The translations under genes and the position numbers were made by a program. A stretch of DNA of 64,000 nucleotides from assembly GCA_027491215.1 (NCBI GenBank), contig JAIXWP010000052.1, positions 1-64,000 of the forward strand. Reading direction: 5' to 3'. The notes below the pieces were generated by a model. It searched no databases. It had not been told where the DNA came from and saw only the letters and a program-made list of their open reading frames with translations. How positions within the stretch are numbered: the first letter of the stretch is position 1; each line of letters begins with the position of its first letter. This DNA is from Flavobacteriales bacterium (lineage in GTDB: Bacteria > Bacteroidota > Bacteroidia > Flavobacteriales_D > Sanyastnellaceae). Positions 49,947-57,372 of the stretch are shown piece by piece.

Positions 49947-51057
49947 GACTCGAGCGATTCGAATTCATCACTTTTGTTTGGGTACGAATTGATTCTTTGT
50001 GGAGTTGTTCTAAGTATTTTTCTGTAAAGTCTTTTGACAGTCCTGCTTCTTCGGTCCAAACAGAGCGTGTTTTGAGAATTTCTCTCCAACGATCTAATTG
50101 AAGAATGGTAATGTTTTTTTCCTTTTTATATTCACCAATTGCTTCTGCGATTCGCATGCGGTCGCCCAAAAGTTGAATGATCTGCTCGTCAATGTTGTCA
50201 ATTTTTTGACGGAAGTCAATTAATTGATCATCGATAATATCGACAGGAAGATCAGTCGATCTAACCTCGAGTTGATCTATGAGTTCTGTGAGTTGTTCTG
50301 GAGTAATTTGTTGCTTGGCATCGCTCCACGCTTCATCGGGTGTGATGTGTGATTCAAGCATGAGTCCAGACATTCCCAAGTCCATAGCTTTTTGAGCAAC
50401 TGATAATAGAATATCTCTACGACCACAAATATGGCTTGGGTCGCAAAAGATGGGGATTTCTGGATACATTGCCTTCAGTGCAATCGGTATCTCCCACATG
50501 GGTTTGTTTCTATATACCGTTGGGCCGTAATACGAAAATCCACGGTGAATGGCGGCAAGCTTGGTAATTCCTGCTTGGTGAATACGTTCTAAGCCACCGA
50601 TCCAAAGTTGTAAGTCTGCGTTGATTGGATTTTTGACGAATACAGGGATGTCTACTCCTTTTAACGCGTCTGCTATTTCTTGAACGCTAAAAGGATTTAC
50701 CGTTGTGCGGGCTCCTATCCAAATGGCGTCAACACCATGTTTAAGACAGAGCTCAACGTGGTGAGCGGTAGCAACTTCAGTGGTAATAGGAAGCCCAGTG
50801 ATTTTTTTGGCCTCTGCCATCCATTCTAGACCTATTTCACCCACTCCTTCAAATGAATTGGGGCGTGTACGAGGTTTCCAAATTCCTGCTCGCAGCAATT
50901 GTACTTTGCCTGTTTTAGCGAGACGAGTAGCTGTTTCAATTACTTGTTCGCGCGTTTCAGCGCTGCACGGTCCTGATATCAATAAAGGAGAACCCTGCGA
51001 CATCCACCAATCTTCTAGTGGCTGGATATTAAATGCTATATGATTGTTGTTATTCAC
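49939..51057 (-). CDS. Bifunctional DAHP synthase / chorismate mutase
   Basis: The protein (about 372 residues) makes 3-deoxy-D-arabino-heptulosonate 7-phosphate, the first shikimate-pathway compound, and isomerises chorismate. The DAHP synthase domain (type I-beta, about 1-265) shows LLISGPCSAET, RAGIWKPRTRPNSF and DPSHICGRRD. The AroQ-type chorismate mutase domain (about 275-370) shows IDNIDEQIIQLLGDRMRIAEAIGEYKK. No ATG precedes the conserved PLEDWWMSQG, so the start must be GTG; 51057 is favoured because a TACTTTCG box lies five bases before it, but 51063 is possible. Such fusions are usual in Bacteroidota and the mutase half often provides feedback control. Confidence 0.92.
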   Translation of the reverse strand: MNNNNHIAFNIQPLEDWWMSQGSPLLISGPCSAETREQVIETATRLAKTGKVQLLRAGIWKPRTRPNSFEGVGEIGLEWMAEAKKITGLPITTEVATAHHVELCLKHGVDAIWIGARTTVNPFSVQEIADALKGVDIPVFVKNPINADLQLWIGGLERIHQAGITKLAAIHRGFSYYGPTVYRNKPMWEIPIALKAMYPEIPIFCDPSHICGRRDILLSVAQKAMDLGMSGLMLESHITPDEAWSDAKQQITPEQLTELIDQLEVRSTDLPVDIIDDQLIDFRQKIDNIDEQIIQLLGDRMRIAEAIGEYKKEKNITILQLDRWREILKTRSVWTEEAGLSKDFTEKYLEQLHKESIRTQTKVMNSNRSSLT

Positions 51058-51062
51058 CGGCA

Positions 51063-51070
51063 CGAAAGTA
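51063..51070 (-). promoter_or_regulatory. Candidate -7 box of DAHP synthase/chorismate mutase
   Basis: The minus strand reads TACTTTCG, then TGCCG and GTG. One mismatch from TAnnTTTG, same octamer as before ftsE. Confidence 0.35.
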
Positions 51071-51118
51071 AAACACGGCGAGGGATAAATAGTTGATGTG
51101 GGTTAATAGTTTCGGGCA

Positions 51119-51149
51119 AAAAAAAACGATCAGTGTTGTGATCGTTTTT
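51119..51149 (-). terminator. Rho-independent terminator of the tRNA-Lys/tRNA-Leu transcript
   Basis: CGATCA and TGATCG pair around GTGTTG, extended by A5/T5. On the minus strand it ends in a run of eight or more T. It lies 18 nt after tRNA-Leu. Confidence 0.85.
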
Positions 51150-51167
51150 GAATTCTAAAGTTGAGAG

Positions 51168-51249
51168 TGCCCTGGACTGGACTCGAACCAGCACATCTTT
51201 CGAAATACGCCCCTCAAACGTACGTGTCTACCAATTTCACCACCAGGGC
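51168..51249 (-). tRNA. tRNA-Leu (GAG)
   Basis: On the minus strand, acceptor GCCCTGG pairs with CCAGGGC, discriminator A. The anticodon stem is TACGT/GCGTA with loop TTGAGGG, giving anticodon GAG. A long variable arm (ATTTCGAAAGAT) and the T arm GCTGG-TTCGAGT-CCAGT confirm a class II tRNA-Leu. CCA is not encoded. Confidence 0.95.
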
Positions 51250-51273
51250 AAATATTGTAGCTTATGAAGAAAT

Positions 51274-51294
51274 AAGGGCAGTGTAACTGCCCTT
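51274..51294. other. Hairpin between tRNA-Lys and tRNA-Leu
   Basis: AAGGGCAGT and ACTGCCCTT form a 9-bp stem with loop GTA, in the 60-nt spacer. It lacks a proper T-tract, so it is more likely a processing signal than a terminator. Confidence 0.5.
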
Positions 51295-51309
51295 CTTCTT
51301 CTACCTCAG

Positions 51310-51382
51310 TGATCCCGCTGGGGCTCGAACCCAGGGCCCATACATTAAAAGTGTATTGCTCTACCAGCTGAGCTACGAGATC
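51310..51382 (-). tRNA. tRNA-Lys (TTT)
   Basis: On the minus strand, acceptor GATCTCG pairs with CGGGATC (one G-T), discriminator A. The D arm is typical (AGCTCAGCTGGTAGAGC). The anticodon loop CTTTTAA between ATACA and TGTAT gives anticodon TTT. The T arm contains GGTTCGAGCCC. CCA is not encoded. It precedes tRNA-Leu in the same transcript. Confidence 0.96.
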
Positions 51383-51400
51383 AATTGTTTTTTGCGGGCG

Positions 51401-51408
51401 CAAATATA
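51401..51408 (-). promoter_or_regulatory. -7 promoter box of the tRNA-Lys/tRNA-Leu operon
   Basis: The minus strand reads TATATTTG, an exact TAnnTTTG, ending 18 nt before the 5' end of tRNA-Lys. Confidence 0.65.
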
Positions 51409-51756
51409 CGTTTCTTTCTCAGGATTAAAAGGACTATTTCAATTTTTTTTAAAAACGCTTATTTATCAAGGGTTTCAGAGGGTCTGTTTTGTCACTTTAG
51501 ATCGCTTAAAAGGGATCAACGGATCGAAATACAACGGAGATGTGATCAAAACGAGGTGTTTTTTGAATCAAGATTGGTGCGGCTTTGAGCATTTTGTGAC
51601 TGAAATCATCAATCCACGTCGATATAGGATAGTAACTTCCATCCATAGGTCGTCTATGGCTTTTTGATTCGATAAAGTACCCATCTAATCGCCTTTCCCC
51701 TTTTGAAGAGTTTGTTTTTATAGAAAAACATTGAAAGCCGATACAACCGTTAACCT
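51409..51756. other. Gene-free stretch with one orphan hairpin
   Basis: No convincing protein frame is present; the small open frames here have biased, improbable composition. The only structure I see is a terminator-like hairpin at 51643-51665 on the plus strand: CCATAG-GTCGT-CTATGG then C and five T. No gene precedes it on that strand. No TAnnTTTG box was found between 51409 and 51642. It could end an unannotated small RNA or be chance. Confidence 0.4.
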
Positions 51757-51764
51757 TATTTTTG
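51757..51764 (+). promoter_or_regulatory. -7 promoter box of the small secreted protein/CHU_C operon
   Basis: TATTTTTG matches TAnnTTTG exactly; TTGAAAG at 51731-51737 is a possible -33 element. The ATG is at 51792, leaving a leader of about 23 nt. Confidence 0.6.
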
Positions 51765-51791
51765 CATCTTTAGAACCAGAAACCAATTCTA

Positions 51792-52211
51792 ATGAAAATG
51801 AGGAAAATTGTACTAATGTTTGTTGCAGTGATGCTAATCCAAGGATTATCAGCTCAAGTAGCAAACAAATTCGTTTCATCAGCCTTCTCTAAGACAGAGT
51901 TAAAGGCAATGACGCCAGAACAAATTGATTATCTAAATTTCTTGTCAGAGAAAGCTGCTATTGTTAGCTATGCTCCGGAGAAAGCTTCTCAGTGCGAGGA
52001 TATCAGTGTTGTTTCTGCAAAGTCTGGTGTTTCGATCAGTTCTGTCACTAAAGAAAATTTCAATTTTCACATGTTCAATTTTGTAATTGACCCAACCAAG
52101 AGTCAAGTTTATAAAATTGGAGATTCCGGAAACATTGTGATGATCTATTCTCAAGAGAGACTAAACATCATGTACGATAGATACAAGAAAAGCAATTCAT
52201 CAAAAAAATAA
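51792..52211 (+). CDS. Small secreted protein, unknown function
   Basis: The 139-residue protein has a clear Sec signal (about 1-22, ending GLSAQ; a second ATG at 51798 would also fit). The mature part starts with VANKFVSSAFSKTELKAMTP, followed by EQIDYLNFLSEKAAIVSY, mixed helix and strand, one Cys and a Lys/Ser-rich tail (KKSNSSKK). I know no family for it. It lies 9 nt before the CHU_C protein gene under one promoter, so the two are probably made together. Confidence 0.8.
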   Translation: MKMRKIVLMFVAVMLIQGLSAQVANKFVSSAFSKTELKAMTPEQIDYLNFLSEKAAIVSYAPEKASQCEDISVVSAKSGVSISSVTKENFNFHMFNFVIDPTKSQVYKIGDSGNIVMIYSQERLNIMYDRYKKSNSSKK

Positions 52212-52220
52212 TTCATCACT

Positions 52221-54494
52221 ATGAAAAAAGTATTAGCCTTTGTTTTTGCAGTGATGACATTTGCTGCAGTGGCGCAAGAAGTTCCAATTGGAACACCCCT
52301 TGTTGAAGATTGCCAATTCTTCCTTTTGGATAGTGGTACCAATCCTGGTCCATATGGTCCAAATGAAAATTTGTCTACTACTATTTGCCAAGATGGTACA
52401 GGTGATGGAATCATCACTCTTTATTTTCCAGTGTTCGTTTTAGGAACTGGTGATGAAATGAGTTTCTACGATGGAAACAATTCAAGTGCTCCTTTGCTTG
52501 GCACTTATACAGGTAACACACTAGATGGTGAAAACATCACTTCAACTGGTCCGTGTATCACGGTGGTGTTCACGTCAAATAGTGATGCAGACGTAGGAAA
52601 CTTCGGAGCAGCTGTGAGTTGCTCACTTCCTTGTGACAGACCAGTTGCGATTATTACTTCAAGCGAAACTGTAACCAATCCAAGTCTTATCTGCCCTAAC
52701 GAAGAACTTACTTTCAATGGCGGCAGCTCAACCTTTGCACCAGGAACAGCCTTGGGTTCTTTCACATGGGTCTTCGGTGATGGCACAACGGATAACACAA
52801 GCTGGCCAACAGTGACGCATACTTATGCGAACCCAGGAGCTTATTTTGTTCAACTTTTCCTTACTGATGATAACGATTGTAATAGCGGTAACCTTCCTGA
52901 CGAGTTGATTTTCGTTGCTACGGTTCCGGAGATTACGACTTCGATTGATGATGATTTTGTTTGTACAGGTCAAGAGGTTGATATCATTGGTGTTGCAACA
53001 CCTGTTACATATTCAGCACTTCCAAATGCTAACTTTGGTGGAGCATTATTTATTCCAGACGACCAGTCGGCATGTTTCTCTAGTGAATTGCTTTTCGGAG
53101 CGTTCTCTGCGGGCGCTACGTTGACCGATGTGAATGATTTACTAGATATCTACATGAATTTCGAGCACTCTTACATGGGTGACCTTGTTATTTCGATTAT
53201 TTGTCCTGATGGAACAGAAGTGGCCCTTCACCAGCAGGGCGGTGGATCAACTTTTCTTGGTGAGCCAATTGATGATGATGCTAATTTGAATCCTGGAGTG
53301 GGCTACGACTACTCTTGGTCTCCAGCAGCAACTAATGGAACATGGGAAGCAAACTCCGGAGGTACGTTACCTTCTGGAACCTATGAAAGTGTTGAGCCTC
53401 TTGCCAACCTTGTAGGTTGTCCTTTGAATGGAACTTGGACTATCCAAGTATGCGACCTTTTTGGATCGGACAATGGATTTATTTTTGACTGGGGTATTGA
53501 GTTCTCGCCAGAACTTTATCCTGATCTGATTTCTTTCACTCCTTCTATTGGAGCAGGATGTGATTCAACTTTCTGGGGTGGTAGCTTTATCGGTACGACT
53601 TCTCCTGATTGTGATAACATCACTGTGGTGCCGACAGCAGAGGGTACATACACTTATGTCTACACAGTTTATGACAATCACGGTTGTACTTACACAGAAT
53701 CTTTAGAGTTAGAAGTTTATCCAGGTCCTATCGTTGACGCTGGCTCTGACATTATTTTCTGCGGTGATGCAGTTGAGGTTGAAGGAGAGGTGTTGAATCC
53801 AGTTCAAGGTGTAAATTATGTTTACAGCTGGAGTCCAACTTCTGCGATGACTGTTACGAATGCGGCTGCATCTGAGGTAGACAATGTGCCTGTTACTACG
53901 GATATTGTATTCTCAGTTTATCCAACCACAGACCCACAGTGTATTGTGCGAGATACAATAGAAGCTTTTGTACCAGCAGTACCAGAGGTATTTCCATTAG
54001 ATACATTAGATATCTGTGCGGGCTACGGCCTTCCAGTGCAGGCTTATTTCATTCCACTTGGTTACCAATTTGTTTGGAGCTTCGCACCAAACTTGACTAC
54101 AGATCCAATTGTTATTGGCAATACTTCTGAGATTATTCCTACAGAAACAGGATACTACTATGTAGAGTCTATAGAGCCGATTTGTAACAAATCAAGCGTT
54201 ACTCCGATTTATATTCAGATGATTCCATGTGACATCAAGATTCCAGATATTTTCACTCCAAACGGTGATGCTGAAAATAACACCTTTGAAGTATCAGGAT
54301 TGCTCAATTTCCCAGGAAGCACTTTGCAGGTATGGAATAGATGGGGTAAATTGATTTATGAAAATGATGACTATCGCAACAACTGGGCTCCAAACGACAC
54401 AGAAGCTACTGATGGGGTTTATTATTTCATACTAGGTATCAACAAACCAAACGGAATGGAATATTTCGAGGGTGACTTGACAATTAAGAGATAA
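52221..54494 (+). CDS. CHU_C (T9SS type B) surface protein with CUB, PKD and P domains
   Basis: The 757-residue protein has a signal peptide (to about 19, VAQ) and a CUB-like domain (about 25-135, GPYGPNENLSTTICQDG). A PKD domain follows (about 165-235, FTWVFGDGTTDNTSWP), then a proprotein-convertase P-like domain (about 265-430, FEHSYMGDLVISIICPDG and LNGTWTIQVCDLFGSDNG). Further beta domains and the C-terminal CHU_C domain (about 670-757, PDIFTPNGDAENNTFEVSG) follow. P domains in secreted proteins often accompany proteases, but no catalytic domain is present. Its CUB-like N-terminus is related to that of the 1160-residue protein at 8583. No PorP/SprF gene is adjacent. Confidence 0.92.
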   Translation: MKKVLAFVFAVMTFAAVAQEVPIGTPLVEDCQFFLLDSGTNPGPYGPNENLSTTICQDGTGDGIITLYFPVFVLGTGDEMSFYDGNNSSAPLLGTYTGNTLDGENITSTGPCITVVFTSNSDADVGNFGAAVSCSLPCDRPVAIITSSETVTNPSLICPNEELTFNGGSSTFAPGTALGSFTWVFGDGTTDNTSWPTVTHTYANPGAYFVQLFLTDDNDCNSGNLPDELIFVATVPEITTSIDDDFVCTGQEVDIIGVATPVTYSALPNANFGGALFIPDDQSACFSSELLFGAFSAGATLTDVNDLLDIYMNFEHSYMGDLVISIICPDGTEVALHQQGGGSTFLGEPIDDDANLNPGVGYDYSWSPAATNGTWEANSGGTLPSGTYESVEPLANLVGCPLNGTWTIQVCDLFGSDNGFIFDWGIEFSPELYPDLISFTPSIGAGCDSTFWGGSFIGTTSPDCDNITVVPTAEGTYTYVYTVYDNHGCTYTESLELEVYPGPIVDAGSDIIFCGDAVEVEGEVLNPVQGVNYVYSWSPTSAMTVTNAAASEVDNVPVTTDIVFSVYPTTDPQCIVRDTIEAFVPAVPEVFPLDTLDICAGYGLPVQAYFIPLGYQFVWSFAPNLTTDPIVIGNTSEIIPTETGYYYVESIEPICNKSSVTPIYIQMIPCDIKIPDIFTPNGDAENNTFEVSGLLNFPGSTLQVWNRWGKLIYENDDYRNNWAPNDTEATDGVYYFILGINKPNGMEYFEGDLTIKR

Positions 54495-54513
54495 TTTTCT
54501 CAAAAAAATATGG

Positions 54514-54547
54514 AAAGCCATTCACTAAAAAGTGAATGGCTTTTTTT
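54514..54547 (+). terminator. Rho-independent terminator after the CHU_C gene
   Basis: GCCATTCACT and AGTGAATGGC (extended by AAA/TTT) form a stem around AAAA, followed by seven T. The T-tract runs directly into the ATG of the helicase gene at 54548. Confidence 0.9.
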
Positions 54548-56449
54548 ATGAGCGTTTTTTCGGAACTTGCAAGCCATATGGAAGCGATAGTTGAATTAGG
54601 AAAGCTGGCACAAGTGCTCCGAATCGAGCAAAAGGAAGATTTGGAATTGCACGAAGCATACCTTAAAAGAAGAAGTATTGGAGATAGAAAGGAAGCGGGC
54701 TTGACTTGGTTTCCATTGAAAATAAATGAGACAGGATATGGTTTAGGTTCCTATCCTTACATCATCGTTGAGCGTCCTGTAGATCGTCATCGCCACCATT
54801 TTCAACCTAGCGCACCTGTATCTCTCTTCAGTGCTAAGGAAGGCAATGAAGAAGAAAGCATCCAAGGTATTGTCGGTTTTGCCGACGACACTCGAATGAA
54901 AATTACCTTCTACAAAGACGAACTCCCAGATTGGGTGGATGAAGGGAAAATCGGAGTGAATCTATTATTTGATTCTAAGACTTACGATGAAATGTTCAAG
55001 GCGTTGAGTGAAGTCATCAACACTGATAAAGGACGATTGAAAGAGCTCCGAGAAATTTTATTGGGATACAAAACACCAGAATTCTCCAACCGAATGAATG
55101 TTCGGTCGGATCTATTGAATGTAAGTCAAAACGCTGCTTTAAATGACATTTTGAATGCAGAGGATGTTGCAATAGTGCACGGCCCGCCTGGTACTGGAAA
55201 GACCACTACTTTGGTAGAGGCAATTCGTTTTTTATCACAAGATGAAAAAAAAATATTGGTGTGTGCTCCTAGTAATGCAGCGGTGGATCATCTCACCAGA
55301 AGTCTTCATAAATCGGGATTGAAAGTGGTGCGTTTAGGGAATTTGGCGAAGGTCGAAGAAGACACTACCGCTCAAACCATAGATGTGCTGATTAGTCAGC
55401 ATCGTGATTTTAAACAAATCAAAGAGTTGAAGAAGCGAGCAGTGGAGATGAAGAAAATGGGAGGGAAGTATAAGCGCAGCTTTGGAAAGGAAGAGTCGGA
55501 GCAGCGAAAATTACTGTTCCAAGAAGCGAAGGCACTGCATAAAGAGGCACGCGAATTAGAAAATTATATCGTAGAGAAAATCATTGACGAGGCCGATGTG
55601 ATTGCATGCACATTGATAGGTAGCACACATGATTATTTGCGCGACCGAAAGTTTGATGTTGTTGTGATTGATGAGGCCGGTCAAGCCCTAGAACCAGCAG
55701 CGTGGGTTCCCATACAAAAGGCACAAAAGGTAGTAATGGCTGGAGATCCTTATCAGTTGCCCCCAACCGTCAAAAGTCGTGAGGCAGAACGACAAGGCCT
55801 TGCAATAACATTACTGGAAAAGACTATCAAACGATTGCCGAGAATATCATTGTTGAAAACGCAATATCGAATGCATGAATCAATCATGCAGTTTTCTAAT
55901 GAAGAATTTTATGGAAATGCATTGGAAGCCCATGAGTCTGTAGCGGCTAGAGGGCTTGCCTCTTCTTATCCTGCTGTAGAGTTCATAGACACAGCGGGTT
56001 GTGGATATAACGAAGTAGAGAACGATGAGTCCGAATCAAGATCTAATCCAGAGGAAGCAGAAGTAGTGCTCAAGCACTGGAATCGACTCATCATGGAGGA
56101 GCCTCAGCCTGGAAGTGTTGGCGTCATTTCTCCATATCGCGGTCAGGTGAAAATATTGGACGAATTAATGTCGGAGATGGAATCCTTTACAGTTAATACC
56201 ATCGACTCATTTCAAGGTCAAGAAAGAGATGTGATTTATATCTCTTTGGTAAGGAGCAATGATAAAGGGGAGATCGGGTTTTTGAAGGACTATCGCAGGA
56301 TGAATGTAGCAATGACAAGAGCGAGAAAAAAGCTTGTGATCATTGGAGATAGCGCCACATTGGGCGGAGATCCATTTTATCAAAGATTTATTAATTTTAC
56401 CGAAAGAATAGGTGCGTATCGCACCGCTTGGGATTTTTACGAAGCCTAA
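54548..56449 (+). CDS. SF1B (UPF1/IGHMBP2-like) helicase
   Basis: The protein is about 633 residues. An N-terminal beta-barrel-like domain (about 1-180) precedes two RecA-like domains. Motifs are GPPGTGKTT (Walker A), VVIDEAGQALEPA (motif II, DEAG), MAGDPYQLPPTVKS (III), LKTQYRMHESIMQF (IV), VNTIDSFQGQERDVI (V) and RRMNVAMTRARKKL (VI). This is the SMUBP-2/UPF1-type 5'-3' DNA/RNA helicase found as a single gene in many bacteria, role unclear. Start options are ATG 54548, straight after the terminator T-run, and ATG 54578; 54578 is also plausible because it leaves room for a leader. One palindrome copy lies at 55089. Confidence 0.92.
   Translation: MSVFSELASHMEAIVELGKLAQVLRIEQKEDLELHEAYLKRRSIGDRKEAGLTWFPLKINETGYGLGSYPYIIVERPVDRHRHHFQPSAPVSLFSAKEGNEEESIQGIVGFADDTRMKITFYKDELPDWVDEGKIGVNLLFDSKTYDEMFKALSEVINTDKGRLKELREILLGYKTPEFSNRMNVRSDLLNVSQNAALNDILNAEDVAIVHGPPGTGKTTTLVEAIRFLSQDEKKILVCAPSNAAVDHLTRSLHKSGLKVVRLGNLAKVEEDTTAQTIDVLISQHRDFKQIKELKKRAVEMKKMGGKYKRSFGKEESEQRKLLFQEAKALHKEARELENYIVEKIIDEADVIACTLIGSTHDYLRDRKFDVVVIDEAGQALEPAAWVPIQKAQKVVMAGDPYQLPPTVKSREAERQGLAITLLEKTIKRLPRISLLKTQYRMHESIMQFSNEEFYGNALEAHESVAARGLASSYPAVEFIDTAGCGYNEVENDESESRSNPEEAEVVLKHWNRLIMEEPQPGSVGVISPYRGQVKILDELMSEMESFTVNTIDSFQGQERDVIYISLVRSNDKGEIGFLKDYRRMNVAMTRARKKLVIIGDSATLGGDPFYQRFINFTERIGAYRTAWDFYEA
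55089..55106 (+). repeat. Dispersed 18-bp palindrome, copy 6
   Basis: ACCGAATGAATGTTCGGT, inside the helicase gene, codons NRMNVRS, just before the Walker A region. Confidence 0.75.
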
Positions 56450-56466
56450 TTTTAACCATCACTAAA

Positions 56467-57372
56467 ATGAAATTTTCGCGTGCCCTTTTGATAGCCGTTA
56501 TCTCTTCACTCTCTTTTGTGGGTTGTAAAAAAGATGATGGGCAAGAAGTTCCAAGTCCGACACCTCCAGCAGCAACAGGGCCCAAATTGGTATTCAAGTT
56601 TCAATTTGATGAGAATCAAGTGCGGTTGGATAACTTGGGAAATCCATCGACAATTCCTGCTGGACATGCCGCTCAAACGCCTGTATTTCATAAGATCGGA
56701 GCGCATTATTTGGAAATGACAAATGGCCCTTTGGTTCCTCTCGGTGGGGGCGAAATATTGTATACAGCGCCTGAGACCAATGCTGGGGGGGCTAATGCCA
56801 TTGATTTTAGTCAAGAAATAATTGTATCAGAGGGTGAGACTTTCTATGAGATCCCTCTTTCACAAATCACACCTGATACCTATGAATGGATGCGCGTTTC
56901 ATTAGCTTATCAGAATTATGATATTGACTTTCGCTATCAAACCCTTGATTTAACGGGACGTTTGGCAAGCTTTGTTGGTTTCAATACTTATATCGGTAGT
57001 TATACCATTCAGTCTTCAAGTATTGATGTAAATGGAAATCGTTTGCAAGGATATTGGGGATTAGAAGTAGCAACTCCATTCGGAGTGACGACGCAAAGTG
57101 GTCAATCGCCTGCTGGATCAACCACAGTGCCTAACCCTCTATCAGCCACTTCTCCCATCCCCGCTGGATCATGCGTAGTGACGGGAGCTTTCGCTCAACC
57201 ATTAGTAATTACTGGAAATGAGACAGAAGACATTGTGATTACGCTATCACTTTCAAGCAATCAAAGTTTTGAATGGCAAGATGGAAATGGCAATGGGATC
57301 TTTGAGCCCGGCCTTCCAGAAGCTGTTGTAGATATGGGCTTGCGAGGTTTGATTCCGATCGTTGAGAATTAA
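56467..57372 (+). CDS. Lipoprotein of unknown function
   Basis: The 301-residue lipoprotein has a signal ending SFVG-C21, followed by KKDDGQE, the same K/D-rich stretch as the cluster at 4348-8561. The mature part is beta-rich: LVFKFQFDENQVRLDNLGNP near residue 45, then mixed strands and a C-terminal QDGNGNGIFEPGL, similar to a Ca-binding D-x-N-x-D loop. I do not recognise the family. The ATG at 56467 gives the proper signal. It follows the helicase by 17 nt and its end overlaps the convergent holin-family gene by 4 nt. Confidence 0.82.
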   Translation: MKFSRALLIAVISSLSFVGCKKDDGQEVPSPTPPAATGPKLVFKFQFDENQVRLDNLGNPSTIPAGHAAQTPVFHKIGAHYLEMTNGPLVPLGGGEILYTAPETNAGGANAIDFSQEIIVSEGETFYEIPLSQITPDTYEWMRVSLAYQNYDIDFRYQTLDLTGRLASFVGFNTYIGSYTIQSSSIDVNGNRLQGYWGLEVATPFGVTTQSGQSPAGSTTVPNPLSATSPIPAGSCVVTGAFAQPLVITGNETEDIVITLSLSSNQSFEWQDGNGNGIFEPGLPEAVVDMGLRGLIPIVEN

